Shown: positions 12,515 through 21,494, counted from the stretch's first letter. The stretch is DNA of 64,000 nucleotides from Doryteuthis pealeii (GCA_023376005.1 CM042145.1:98397317-98461316); one strand, 5' to 3'. Notes: generated by a model not told the origin, from the sequence alone. Numbers and translations are program-made.

Positions 12515-12735
12515 TAATTACCAGATCCGAGCCAAAAGATTAGACCTAGTATTGATTTACAAAAAAAAAGGAGAACTTTCCAACTGGTAGATTTTGCAGT
12601 CCAGCAGATCCATCGTGAAGGTGAAGGAAAACAAAAAGATAAATAAATAATGGAAGTGTGAATATAAATGTGAAAGTGATGCAATTGTAGTAGTGCCCTT
12701 GGAACGGTCCCCAGGCTATGGTAAACCATAGTAAA
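12515..12735 (+). pseudogene. LINE endonuclease (RLE) fragment
   Basis: A degraded piece of the domain better preserved at 14551-14800. One frame reads AKRLDLVLIYKKK and, after a shift, QLVDFAVQQI. These match the ARRSDLVLINKKE and QLVDLQFQQI stretch of the later copy and carry the acidic residues of the PD-(D/E)xK fold. The last part (GTAGTGCCCTTGGAACGG) matches the VVGALGTV region. It is frame-shifted and truncated at both ends. Confidence 0.65.
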
Positions 12736-12742
12736 AGTAAAG

Positions 12743-12989
12743 TAAAGTCGTCGGGGCGGCCTAAAGTCAGTATCAGCCAATCAGCGAGGGAGTATATCCC
12801 CTTTTCACTTGCGCTAGACCAAGGAGATTATTTTAGCGTCTGAGGTGGAGCGCCACACCTACCATCAGTTCCTTACTTTACCGCACAGATCCCTGTGCTA
12901 CTCATACGCTGAGTTGGCGAGGACCGGTATCGAACTAGGAACCTTGAGGTTTCTAGCCGAACGCTCTACCGACTGAACTAATCCGGCCC
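12743..12989 (-). mobile_element. tRNA-derived SINE, family B
   Basis: On the minus strand it starts with GGCCGGATTAGTTCAGTCGG and has GAGCGTTCGGC and TAGTTCGATACCGG. This is a convincing tRNA-like head with A and B boxes (lysine/arginine-tRNA-like). The body contains ATGGTAGGTGTGGCGCTCC, CCTTGGTCTAGCGC and GACTCCC motifs and ends near GGCCGCCCCGACGAC. Other copies lie at 25028-25250 (two), 37545-37650, 38130-38370, 38450-38685, 41788-42025 and 46140-46365. Confidence 0.85.
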
Positions 12990-13061
12990 CAAATAAAAGT
13001 GGTACATAGGTAACAAAAATGTTGAGACCACTGATCTAATTCAGAAATGTCCTTGTATTAA

Positions 13062-13423
13062 AGCAGGGGACACGAAACTACGGCTCGTAGGCTTGATCCG
13101 GCCCGCGAAGGAATTTTATCTGGCCCGCCGACAATACTTGAATTTGTTTGTTAAAACGTACGGAACGCGAGATGTTCTGATACCATTTGAATTTAAATAT
13201 CATGGTAAACTTACTAAATCTTTGTGGACTTGACTACTGTATGTAGGTTACAAAATTTTGAACATGTGAGCATTTCCCTTGGTACTTATGCGATCCCGAA
13301 TTTTCACTTGTTACGACTGCTTGAAAAACTCAGGTAATTTTCAAAGAGCTACTGTGAAGCAACGAATAGGTCAAAATTTATGAGACACACATTTTTGGAA
13401 AGGGTAAATGCTATATTTTCATT

Positions 13424-13430
<7 letters not shown>
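13062..13430. mobile_element. hAT-like non-autonomous element, partial
   Basis: Begins CAGGGGACACGAAACTACGG followed by GATCCGGCCCGCGAAGG, the style of a hAT terminal repeat. The interior at 13325-13410 (TTTTCAAAGAGCTACTG, AAGCAACGAATAGG) is shared with 43950-44010. The right end merges with (TA)n at 13430. No transposase is visible. Confidence 0.5.
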
Positions 13431-13476
<46 letters not shown>

Positions 13477-13477
13477 A
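13430..13477. repeat. (TA)n microsatellite
   Basis: TA dinucleotide run with one break. Confidence 0.95.
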
Positions 13478-13520
13478 GATTTTAATAAAACTACAATTGA
13501 TCAGAATGTTTAATTTGAAG

Positions 13521-13898
13521 CAATAAACACGGCCCTGTCCCTGATACGGCTCCTTGGGACCACCCGATTCATTTTACCTCACTCACCCGCTGTGCATGCT
13601 GATTGGATGGACCAGTGTAACATCACATCGACCCTCCCGCTGTGTTAGAAGCTATCTTCCTGACCAGCCACCAGGCCGAATAAAAACGAACTCTTTTTAA
13701 CGTGGGGCCACGCATAAACCGAAGCTAATGAGATAGCAAAAAAACGTGGTCCTGTCGGCATTCCTCTTTTGAGGCGCCTCGTGCACCAGGCAATAAACAC
13801 GGCGCTTCCCTGATACGGCTCCTTGGGACCACCTGATTCATTTTACCCACTCACCCACCTGGGTATGCTGATTGGATGGACCAGTGTAACATCTAACT
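13521..13898. repeat. Direct repeat, ~105 bp at 271-bp spacing
   Basis: CAATAAACACGGC begins at 13521 and again at 13792. Both copies continue through CTGATACGGCTCCTTGGGAC and CTGATTGGATGGACCAG. The 160 bp between them is not repeated. Spacing fits one and a bit monomers of a 271-bp tandem unit, or terminal direct repeats of a very small element. I found no primer-binding site, polypurine tract or coding sequence, and no hammerhead core. Confidence 0.7.
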
Positions 13899-14202
13899 CA
13901 CCTATAACCTATTCACGTTCTTTCTAAATAAAGTTAAGTTTCGACATTATTTCCTGTGATGAATAAAGAACGAGCGTTTTTTCAACGTTTTTAGTAATCG
14001 TCACACCATCTCAAGTCTGCTGAGTTAGTAAGAAAAATCCACATACCGTCTAAACGCATGTAAGTTTTTATTAACTACGTATTTGAGATAAAATTTGGGT
14101 GTCAATGAATACGTTAACTCTATTCTAAGTGTCTGGAATTTATGCGCCATAGTATTAAAACAGTGCCCGTCAAAATGACGGGATTATTTAGTTATGGATC
14201 AG

Positions 14203-14285
14203 TTGGTTGGTTGGTTGGTTGGTTGGTTTTACTGCATATCAACCCTTATTAGACTATCTAATGCCGTTTTTTCTTCAAACTATCC
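14203..14285 (-). mobile_element. GGTT-bounded repeat (family D), fragment
   Basis: (GGTT)n then TTTTACTGCATATCAACCC and a block ending near CTAATGCCG, the same start as the units of the 34.1-35.0 kb array. Confidence 0.6.
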
Positions 14286-14292
14286 ATATTTG

Positions 14293-14330
<38 letters not shown>
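14286..14330. repeat. (AAT)n microsatellite
   Basis: AAT run directly 5' of the LINE fragment. AAT is also the 3' tail of this LINE family, so it may be the tail of an older insertion that served as target. Confidence 0.95.
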
Positions 14331-14331
<1 letters not shown>

Positions 14332-14963
14332 TGTAGACTATGCGGTGATAAAGATGAGACTGTAAACCATGTACTATGCGAATGTAGCAAACTAGCACAA
14401 CGGGAATACAAAACTAGGCACGACTGGTTGGGAAGGTGATCCACTGGGAATTATGCAAAAAATTAAATTTTGACCACACAACAAAATGGTATATGCATAA
14501 ACCAGAATCTGTTCTTGAGAACGAAACGCATAAAATTCTCTGGTACTTTGGGATAAAAACGGATCACCTTATCCCAGCAAGAAGATCAGACCTAGTCTTG
14601 ATTAACAAAAAAGAAAGAATTTGTCAACTGGTGGATTTGCAGTTCCAGCAGATCACAGGGTGAAGCTGAAGGAAAATGAAAAAATAGACAAATACCTGGA
14701 CCTTGCCAGAGAACTGAAAAAGTTATGGAATATGAAAGTCAAAGTGATACCAATTGTAGTTGGTGCACTTGGAACGGTCCCAAAGAGATTGGTAAATGGT
14801 TTGTAAAATCTGGACATCAGAGGGAAGATTGGGACCATCCAGAATACTGCACTGCTGCAATCTGCCAGAATACTCAGAAGAGTCCTGGAGACCTGAGGAG
14901 ACTTACTGTAACTCAGACTCCAGTGAAAGACCATCAGCTAACGCTGATGTGAAAAAAGGAATG
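14331..14963 (+). pseudogene. LINE 3' half: zinc knuckle and RLE domain
   Basis: Translated pieces read CRLCGDKDETVNHVLCECSK, a CCHC knuckle, and then HWELCKKLNFDH. After one frameshift near 14436 comes ENETHKILWYFGIKTDHLI, then ARRSDLVLINKKERICQLVD. After a second shift near 14650 come FAVPADHRV, KYLDLARELKKLWNMKVKV and VVGALGTVPK. This order, CCHC knuckle followed by a PD-(D/E)xK-like restriction-like endonuclease, is that of site-nicking non-LTR retrotransposons of the R2/R4/NeSL type. The reverse transcriptase is missing, so the copy is 5'-truncated as is usual for target-primed reverse transcription. The 3' UTR carries CAGTGAAAGACCATCAGC and ends in a composite AAC/AAT/AAG tail. It is not functional. 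Confidence 0.85.
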
Positions 14964-15010
14964 AACAACAACAACAACAACAACAATAATAATAATAATA
15001 ATAATAATAA

Positions 15011-15041
<31 letters not shown>

Positions 15042-15076
15042 AAGAAGAAGAAGAAGAAGAAGAAGAAGAAGAAGAA
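14964..15076. repeat. (AAC)n(AAT)n(AAG)n tail of the LINE
   Basis: Three trinucleotide blocks in series follow the LINE 3' UTR. The poly-Asn, poly-Lys and poly-Phe ORFs here are artefacts of this tract. Confidence 0.9.
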
Positions 15077-15079
15077 ACC

Positions 15080-16170
15080 ATGGTACAACGAACTACAAAC
15101 CATGGTACAAATCATTAGAATATTTAGCCAAGATATTGGGATGGAATTCGGAATCGAAAAATGTGCTATGCTAGTTGCTAGTTATAAAAAGTGAGAAAGA
15201 AAAGAATAATGGACGGAATACAGCTACCAAATCAGGACACTATAAAATCACTTGCTGAAAATGAAAGTTACAAATACTTAGGAAGTTTAGAAGCAGACAA
15301 TATCAAGCAAACAGAGATGAAAGAAAAGTTAAAAAAAAAAAAAGAATACCTCAGAAGAACAAGAAAGCTCTTAGAAACCAAGCTCAACAGCAGAAATCTT
15401 ATCAAAGAAATAAATACCTAGGCTGTCCCCGTTATAAGATACTCTTGACCATTCTTAAAATGGACAAAAGAACTCAGACAGATCGAGCAAAGGACTAGGA
15501 AATTAATAACGATGCACAAGGCTCTACACCCTAGAGATGATAAAGATAGGCTATGTGTATCAAGAAAAGAAGGTGGAAGAGGTCTTGCCAACATAGAGGA
15601 CTGTGTAGAGGCCACAATCCAAGGACTCGAAGAATAAACAAAAAGAGCAAAGAAAGATTACTTATAGCAGCCAATAACAGCAGATGTATTATATGGACAA
15701 GCAGGAAAATAACGAAAACTAGAAAACAAAGATGGAAGAAAACAATTATATGGGCACTTCAAACGACAAATCGAAGAGGTTGCATATAAAAAAAAACTTG
15801 AACATGGTTCAGAAGAGGAAACCTCAAGAGAGAAAATGAATCACTAATAATTGCTGCACAAAATAATGCCATAAGAACAAATTATATCAAAGAAAAAATG
15901 GATAAGACCCAACAAAACAGTAAATGTAGACTGTGCGGTGACAGAGATGAGACTGTAAACCATGTATTAAGTGAATGTAGCAAACTAGCACAACGGAATA
16001 CAAAGCTTGACATGACTGAGTTGGGAAAGTGATTCACTGGAATTATGCAAAAAATAAATTTAGACCATTCAACAAAACGGTATATGCATAAACCAGAATC
16101 TGTTCTTGAGAATGAAACAGTCCGTGAAACAGTCAGTGAGGTTAACCCTTTTGAGGTAAATATCTGCAAA
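15080..16170 (+). pseudogene. LINE reverse transcriptase C-terminal part to zinc knuckle
   Basis: A second copy of the same LINE family, covering a more upstream part. Frames contain IFSQDIGMEFGIEKCAMLV (end of the RT palm), ESYKYLGSLEADNI, KEYLRRTRKLLETKLNSRNL, the WAVPVIRYS-like stretch, RKLITMHKALHPRDDKDRL and SRKEGGRGLANIEDCVEA. After a stop-ridden region the CRLCGDRDETVNHVLSECSK knuckle recurs at 15927-15985. It ends about 16170 before the endonuclease. Several stops and frameshifts make it a pseudogene. The two copies together cover the RT thumb to the 3' end, but they are separate insertions and should not be joined. Confidence 0.85.
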
Positions 16171-16239
16171 TATTGCCTCGTGTTTAGTACAAAATGGAGA
16201 TAGCAATTAAAATTAAGTTAAATAATACTATTTCTCGGA

Positions 16240-16740
16240 ATTCTTTAGATGTGGCTTGATAATTAGTATTATTTGGATTATTTGGACTATTGTCCTCATT
16301 TTCATTGTCATCTGTACAACATTTGAACACATAGCGTAGTGGATAAAGTAGTTAGGTTAAGATAGTTCTAACTGACAGTTATCTCTAGACTGCAGGTTCT
16401 ATCCTGGTCAGGGGCAGCAGTAACATAGAATGATAATTAACACAACTTATCGCCTGTACACCAGCTATGGTTAGCGGAATGAGAACAGGATACCCCCGTG
16501 GACTGAATAAAGGGTTAGGTTCAAAGTTCCGTGATGGCTCCCGATTACGACAAGAAGGTTTCCAAGTTCGAAAACAAGGATCCTGAGTTCGAAAAGAAGG
16601 TTCCCGAGTCCGAGAAAGTTCCCGAGTCCGACAAGAAATACCTGAAGAAAGCCGGAGGACACATTGGCCGAAACGTTGTACAAATAACAATGAATATGAG
16701 TACAATAGTCCGAATAATCCAAATAATACTAAATTAGATA
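16240..16740. mobile_element. Foldback element with 21-nt repeat core and hammerhead-like motif
   Basis: Inverted arms at about 16245-16325 and 16675-16738 share TTAGTATTATTTGGATTATT and GTACAAC. Inside the right arm, on the plus strand, CTGAAGA (16641) is followed by a GCC to GGC stem and then CGAAACG, a hammerhead-like core with two extra A after A9. Upstream, 16531-16640 is a run of 21-nt units read as APDYDKK, VSKFENK, DPEFEKK, VPESEK, VPESDKK. A diverged relative with the same arms, units and core lies inverted at 57110-57430. Confidence 0.6.
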
Positions 16741-16854
16741 AGATATGCAATCAAGATTGTCCATTAGTAGACAAGTTATTTTCGTTTTGTTAGCAAAGCT
16801 TAGTAAATAACTTAACTAAGCAATTATGATATTTTACATCTTCAAAATAAGTTA

Positions 16855-17075
16855 CTAGCAGGACCTGTGGATATACCACAGTATAATGATTTCATTATTC
16901 CAATGCTTGAAGGGTTTACTTAAGAGCTATTACTAAATAGCTCAATATGTAAAAAGTATAATAATCTTGATTTAACTCTCTCACTCTTTTATCTTTCTTT
17001 CTTCTTTTCATCTTTTCATTATGTTCGATTGAAACAGATTGTCACTTGGGCGCGCTCACCACCTCTCTCTATTTT
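16855..17075 (-). mobile_element. Helitron 3' end, minus strand
   Basis: On the minus strand the sequence ends in a perfect CTGTGG-ATATA-CCACAG-type hairpin (16865-16881), a short spacer and CTAG at 16855-16858 next to T. The adjoining 16885-16990 block is shared with 8750-8870 and 36170-36310. Confidence 0.6.
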
Positions 17076-17640
17076 CCGGGTGCAAGTATTTAAGTTTTAA
17101 TGTAATAAAACATTATATCAAATTAGAAAGGCTAATGAAACTAAATAAGAATGCAGATAAAAAGATTTGAAACAGAGATGGGTATAATAGAAAAATAGAA
17201 AAACTAAAACTTACTCTTCCATCTATCCCGTCTTTCATTGCTACATTTTCCTAATCTAATTATTTTGTTAAAATAGGAAGTAAAAAATAAAATTACGTTT
17301 ATTTCTTCTTGTTAATGGATTTCTTTTAAGATTTATTCCAAGATTTTTGCTCTTATTCATTAAGATAAAACCAAAGAATTAGAAATCAATAATACTAAGT
17401 ACATATTTATTAAAATCATTTTTTAATATCAATATACAAATTCGCCTTCCCGTTCAGCTGTAAACCGGTATTTTGTTGTATATATAAATCCAATTGCATG
17501 TTATTAGTATGTAGATATGGTCAACAGTATTAATAATGTAAAACAAGTTTATTAATAATTGAGGTTAAATAAAAATGAAATCATGGAGAATATGACGTAA
17601 ATAACAATGGAAATTGTAACTTGAGTAGTGATATAGTTTC
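17073..17640 (-). mobile_element. Truncated Helitron-like copy
   Basis: CCGGGTGCAAGTATTTAAG at 17077 and the following blocks (AATGTAATAAAA, GAATGCAGATAAAAAG, CTAACTCTTCCAT-like) match the minus-strand Helitron end at 18484-18650. On the opposite strand they match 55980-56118. The CTAG terminus itself is lost here. Confidence 0.5.
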
Positions 17641-17660
17641 GGTTACAGACGGACAAACAT

Positions 17661-17663
<3 letters not shown>

Positions 17664-17708
<45 letters not shown>
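17664..17708. repeat. (TA)n microsatellite
   Basis: TA run. The sequence from 17709 to 18060 holds nothing I can assign. Confidence 0.95.
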
Positions 17709-17710
<2 letters not shown>

Positions 17711-18059
17711 CCAATAAATTAAACCAACATAAATGAAAGAAAGTGTTGAAAAGAAATAGAATAAAAAAATACTTACTATTAATCTTCTGGCCGGGACTTA
17801 GTGATCCGTCTTTATTCAAAAAACCCATTATTATTATTATTATTATTTGATTGGTTGTCTGAAGTGTTGACCAATATCGGAAAGATTGTCTTTTTTCCCC
17901 TTGAATCAGTCAAATCATCCAGAATGAAGTGGTCTGAATGGATTTTTTTTTTACAGAAACTCAGATAAATGCTGAAGAACAAATTCCTCGCATTGTAATG
18001 TTTGTACTAGCAGAAATGTTAGACCACTTCTCTTTCTAAGTCCCAATTTCAATAATCGC

Positions 18060-18420
18060 TACTCCAAAATCAACTGAAATCTGCCCAGTCGCTTTCGGTG
18101 ATGCCAGTTACAACCAAGTTTGGTTTATCGACGTACAAGAGGGGATATGATTGAAGTCTACAAATATACACATGGATTTTATTCAACGAACTTTGACCTA
18201 CTAAACATTGCTCAAAATATCAATACCAGGGGTCAGGAATTAAAACTCTTAAAAGAATTCTGTAAAGCAAACGCAAGACAAAATTATTTTAGTAACAGAG
18301 TGATGAATACATGGAGTAAACTACCATCATCAATAGTGAATGCCCCATCTCTTTTAAGGCAATGTTAGATAATCTGTGGAAAGATTATAAATATTATGTG
18401 GAATTAAGATGAATGTTTAT
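18060..18420 (+). pseudogene. LINE reverse transcriptase C-terminal fragment (CR1/Jockey-like)
   Basis: The ORF at 18120-18368 reads RRTRGDMIEVYKYTHGFY, later QELKLLKEFCKANARQNYF and SNRVMNTWSKLPSSIVNAP. The pattern RRxRGDMIExYK, then F..RV...WN.LP..VV.A.S, is the typical carboxy end of non-LTR reverse transcriptases in invertebrates. The upstream RT domain is absent and a stop interrupts the last helix, so this is a 5'-truncated dead insertion. The 3' side runs into an (ATT)n tail at about 18468-18483, immediately next to a Helitron terminus. Confidence 0.8.
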
Positions 18421-18483
18421 AAGGAACAGCTGACAGGTCTCAGACCTAATATACTAGCTGAAAGGATATTATTATTATTATTA

Positions 18484-18655
18484 CTAGCAAATATATGCAC
18501 CCTCCGGGTGCAAGTATTTAAGTTCTAATGTAATAAAATATCATGTTAAATCAGAAATGCTAATGAAACTGAACAAGAATGCAGATAAAAAGATTTGGAA
18601 CAGAGGGGGTATGATTGAAAAATAGAACAACTTTGAAACTAACTCTTCCATACAC
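18484..18655 (-). mobile_element. Helitron 3' end with 7-bp hairpin
   Basis: On the minus strand a perfect hairpin (TGCACCC, TCC loop, GGGTGCA; 18496-18512) is followed by TATATTTG and CTAG at 18484-18487, flanked by T. The interior matches 17077 onwards and, on the plus strand, 55980-56118. Confidence 0.7.
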
Positions 18656-18950
18656 ATTATAAAAGGGTTGTGGTGCTATAAAAGCGATACGGTCGGGACA
18701 ATCATATAGGTGCTAGGACTTGCCCAACTAAAGGATCTGAGGGGGCCTCTCCAACCGACCGTTTAGCCTAAGTAAAGGCCAAAGTGGAGTATTGCATGTC
18801 ATGGACTGCTAGGCCACCAGGATTCCGTACCTAAGCATCACGAATTACCACCCACGGTTAACAAGTGGGCCTATTGGAAGGGGTATTTTACTCTGCCGGT
18901 GCAGCATGCGTATTCTACAGCCCAAGACGACAGGGGTTACTTTTGTTTTC
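18655..18950 (-). mobile_element. CCAA-tailed repeat (family C), 5' part
   Basis: Contains ATAAAAGGGTTG, GCGATACGGTCGGGACAATC, GCATGTCATGGACTGCT and CCACCCACGG blocks in the order seen at 6770-7110. The tail end is missing. An (AGT)n run follows at 18955-18976. Confidence 0.7.
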
Positions 18951-19250
18951 TGAGTAGTAGTAGTAGTAGTAGTAGTACACATAATAGTGTTCTGTTGTTT
19001 GAATTTCTTAAATGAATTGACAGTAAATATTCCTTTTTAAATTGTTTTTTTTTCTATCATCTCTATTGTGCTTTATCTTAGACCATCATGTCACAACCGA
19101 ATAATTGACAATGCTTTATCTATTTTTAGCTTTATTCATTTCATCCTATTTTTGCGTTGTCGCAATAGTTTAAGTTGTTCAAACTTCTTAGATAAAGAAT
19201 TTTCATCAATAGACTACTAAATTTTCCATACAAACATAATGAGAATTTCA

Positions 19251-19251
<1 letters not shown>

Positions 19252-19282
<31 letters not shown>
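19252..19282. repeat. (TA)n microsatellite
   Basis: TA run. The 300 bp on each side is AT-rich with no recognisable gene. Confidence 0.95.
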
Positions 19283-19285
<3 letters not shown>

Positions 19286-19590
19286 AAAGTTGTTGATAAC
19301 CATTTGCGTTAAGAAAAAAACCGGCAAATAGTTTGATTGTAAAAATATACCACCAAACATCACCTGTAGAGAAAAAAAAAATTTGAAAAAAAGAAAAGAC
19401 CAAGATAGTCGTACCAACCGAAAATAATCGGTTGATACTATAATACTTGGCCAAAAGAAAAAACAATTTATATGTATATATGTATACATGGAACATATAT
19501 ATTCATATAAAAATCGCTAGGATATACTAAAGCTAATAAGTAAAGAGTGCTCAATACCTAAGTAGAGCAAATAATAAAGATAAACCTAAT

Positions 19591-19649
19591 GAGTCAGATA
19601 TGCCTACTAAAAGTTTCGCTTAGTGCTCTTCAGGGTTAAGATCTGACTC
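19591..19649 (-). ncRNA. Type I hammerhead ribozyme
   Basis: Minus-strand order: GAGTCAGAT, CTTA, ACC (stem I 5' side), CTGAAGA core (19627-19633), stem II GC-ACTAA-GC, GAA, stem III ACT-TTT-AGT, A at the cleavage position, GGC, AT, ATCTGACTC. The outer stem I pairs perfectly over 9 bp (GAGTCAGAT with ATCTGACTC), separated by an internal loop from the inner pairs, as in natural type I hammerheads whose stem I loop docks on loop II. Predicted self-cleavage falls between 19605 and 19604. Stem II is only 2 bp. Inner stem I has one mismatch (A against C). Confidence 0.75.
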
Positions 19650-19660
19650 TTAACCCTTAA

Positions 19661-19719
19661 GAGTCAGATCTTAACCCTGAAGAGCACTAAGCGAAACTTT
19701 TAGTAGGTATATCTGAATC
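19661..19719 (+). ncRNA. Type I hammerhead ribozyme
   Basis: Plus-strand twin of the preceding motif. The core CTGAAGA begins at 19677, stem II is GC-ACTAA-GC, then GAA, stem III ACT-TTT-AGT and H17 = A, giving predicted cleavage between 19705 and 19706. Inner stem I ACC pairs with GGT (3 bp); outer stem I GAGTCAGAT pairs with ATCTGAATC with one mismatch. All conserved core bases are present. Confidence 0.78.
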
Positions 19720-19731
19720 ATTTAGGTTTAT

Positions 19732-19734
<3 letters not shown>

Positions 19735-19784
<50 letters not shown>
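19735..19784. repeat. (TA)n microsatellite
   Basis: TA run adjoining the hammerhead palindrome. Confidence 0.95.
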
Positions 19785-19786
<2 letters not shown>

Positions 19787-19892
19787 CCAAAAGTCCAGAG
19801 AAGAAATCTTACTTAGGACACAAGAGTTTTTTTTTTTAAACCTGTCGCAGTTTGAGAGCTCAATGTGTGCTCTTAATGTTAGAGTCACAGAG

Positions 19893-20253
19893 CAAATTTA
19901 TAAGTAAAGAAATAACAAAATCTTAGAGATTTAGCATTATAGTCTATTTCTGGGAGCTTAGACAAAGTGTCTAACTCTCCCGACTCATCAGGAAGTGCTC
20001 ATATTTGAAACTAACACATAACTTTTTTGCAACATCAAGGTTTTCGTTTTGAATTCATATCACAGGACTATTAATATAAATAATCAAAATTAAAAATAAA
20101 AAATAAAAAAGTCTGTTTTCAAATGCCTTTAAAGTAATAAAGAATTCATCATTCGCTTCTGATGAGTCAGTAAAGTTAGACACCCTGAAATAGAGTTAGA
20201 CACCCTGAAATAGACTATAATGCTAAATCTCTAAGTCTTTTGTTATTTCTTTA

Positions 20254-20262
<9 letters not shown>
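19893..20262. mobile_element. Foldback element with hammerhead-like cores
   Basis: Arms 19893-19952 and 20206-20262 are inverted copies (TTATAAGTAAAGAAATAACA, then TAGAGATTTAGCATTATAG). CTGATGA occurs on the minus strand at 19985-19991 and on the plus strand at 20159-20165, again divergent, each followed by a GTTAGACA block and then GAAATAGACTATA. On the minus strand a long stem II can form (GGGAG/CTCCC plus TTAGACA/TGTCTAA), but extra nucleotides flank it, so these are hammerhead-like at best. The plus side also carries a 20-bp direct duplication around CACCCTGAAATAGA. (TA)n follows at 20258. Confidence 0.55.

Positions 20263-20303
<41 letters not shown>
20258..20303. repeat. (TA)n microsatellite
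   Basis: TA run between two foldback elements. Confidence 0.95.
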
Positions 20304-20304
<1 letters not shown>

Positions 20305-20412
20305 CTCTCAAAGAAAGAAAAACTTAACAAATCGTCATCCCGTTATATTTCAACCAGAAATTCAAAGATAAAATATAACGAGATGACGATTTAAGTTTTT
20401 TTGTCTTTGAAA
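20304..20412. repeat. Short palindromic element
   Basis: Arms around CTCAAAGAAAGAAAAACTTA and its inverted copy TAAGTTTTTTTGTCTTTGAA enclose ATCGTCATCCCGTTATATTT with its inverted copy. I find no hammerhead core here. Confidence 0.7.
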
Positions 20413-20598
20413 GTTAAATATTGCTCTGTATATAATTTAATTTATTGACTGTTATACATTGAGCTCTTTTTAGGGATTTATGAAATTCATTGTATGAGTA
20501 TTATGTTTGCACCTACAAGAGCATACAATATGGTTGTACAGTCGGATTTCGAAGATCCCAAATAGAATCATCCCTTACTTACCAGTCATTTGGATAAC

Positions 20599-20600
<2 letters not shown>

Positions 20601-20642
<42 letters not shown>
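20601..20642. repeat. (TA)n microsatellite
   Basis: TA run. 20643-20935 has no recognised element. Confidence 0.95.
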
Positions 20643-20647
<5 letters not shown>

Positions 20648-21052
20648 CTAGGAACTCACGCCGATATCGGAATACTCCGTTATTACAAGTATTTTACAGA
20701 CACTGCCGCTGTCAATAACAACAAATACAAAGTTTCTGTTGAACAGGAGCGACATTCATTTGAAAAAGGGAATCTAACGATCCCGAAAATTTATGATAAC
20801 AAATAATAAGAAATAAGTGAATACAGTACTCCATAACATCGAGTTCCTTCATTTATTTTTAAATGCTTCATAAAAACGCCCAACTTCAACATGAAAAAAA
20901 CATATAAATATATACCGAGAGAAACATATATATATATGGGAGAATAAGTGCTTAATTGGAGTCGTACCTAATTTTGAAAATTAATCAATTAATAATGAAT
21001 TAGGCGGGAATACCTATTAAATGTATGGCTAAACAAATCGAGAAAAATCAAT

Positions 21053-21094
21053 CTCTGTATGTACATTTCGGCCTATTAGGCCTCATCAGCAGAG
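21053..21094 (-). ncRNA. Minimal type I hammerhead ribozyme
   Basis: Minus strand, 42 nt: stem I CTCTG, core CTGATGA, stem II GGCC-TAATA-GGCC, GAA, stem III ATGTACAT, cleavage base A, stem I CAGAG. Stems I (5 bp) and II (4 bp) are perfect and no core base is altered. Stem III is self-complementary with almost no loop, so intramolecular folding would be weak. In known mobile hammerheads of this shape, activity is helped by dimeric folding in tandem transcripts, which fits the partial tandem structure here. Predicted cleavage is between the A and CAGAG, at 21058/21057. Confidence 0.8.
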
Positions 21095-21118
21095 CTATAG
21101 ATCGGAAGACCGCCCTGT

Positions 21119-21173
21119 GCGTGATTTGAAACCGGACTGCCAAGCTGACAGGCCGATCCCATAACCCCTACAC
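21119..21173 (-). other. tRNA-like pol III head of the hammerhead element
   Basis: The minus strand reads like a tRNA from the D arm to the T arm: GGGGTTATGGGATCGGCC, CTGTCAGC, GGTTTCAAATC. The homologous segment at 53735-53795(+) is closer to a tRNA-Asp pattern (TAGTATAATGGTTAGAATCC, CCGCCTGTCA, GGGTTCGAATC). Neither has a pairable acceptor stem or a good anticodon stem, so these are SINE heads and not tRNA genes. Confidence 0.6.
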
Positions 21174-21449
21174 TAAACGAACTTCTTAGATTTTATGATT
21201 TGTTTAGAGTAGGTTAATATTCCTCTTCTAGTGACTTTTATTACACGACGATATGATAAGTTGTAAACGAGGTTTGTTTTTTAGAATGGCTTTTTGCCGA
21301 TAATTTTTGGGAGAATAAGTGCTTAATTGGAGTCGTACCTAATTTTGAAAATTAATCAATTAATAATGAATTAGGCGGAATACCTATTAGCACTTATTCT
21401 CCCAAAAATTATCGGCAAAAAGCCATTCTAAAAAACAAACCCGTTACAA

Positions 21450-21494
21450 TATATATATATATATATTATATATATATGTATATATATATATATG
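21450..21494. repeat. (TA)n microsatellite
   Basis: TA-rich run with small interruptions. Confidence 0.9.

Larger units (their letters stand above)
19576..19735. mobile_element. 160-bp palindromic element with two divergent hammerheads
   Basis: Near-perfect inverted repeat centred at 19655/19656. Each arm contains a full hammerhead motif (19591-19649 minus, 19661-19719 plus), 5' ends at the centre and 3' ends outward. The right arm abuts (TA)n at 19735-19784. No protein is encoded. Confidence 0.85.
20937..21390 (-). mobile_element. tRNA-headed hammerhead retroelement, 371-bp unit, 1.2 copies
   Basis: TGGGAGAATAAGTGCTTAAT and about 80 following bases occur at 20937 and again at 21308, a direct repeat at 371-bp spacing. 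In minus-strand order one unit holds a GGCAAAAAGCCATTC hairpin-like block, about 100 bp of unique sequence and a tRNA-like head (21119-21173; A-box-like GTGTAGGGGTTATGGG, anticodon-arm-like CCTGTCAGCTTGG, B-box-like GGTTTCAAATC). A hammerhead follows (21053-21094), then a 3' region rich in TTAATTAATT. The upstream copy is cut off, and 21271-21322 is repeated inverted at 21389-21442. A related element with head is at 53729-53990(+), and a headless inverted pair is at 35378-35722. Confidence 0.75.
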
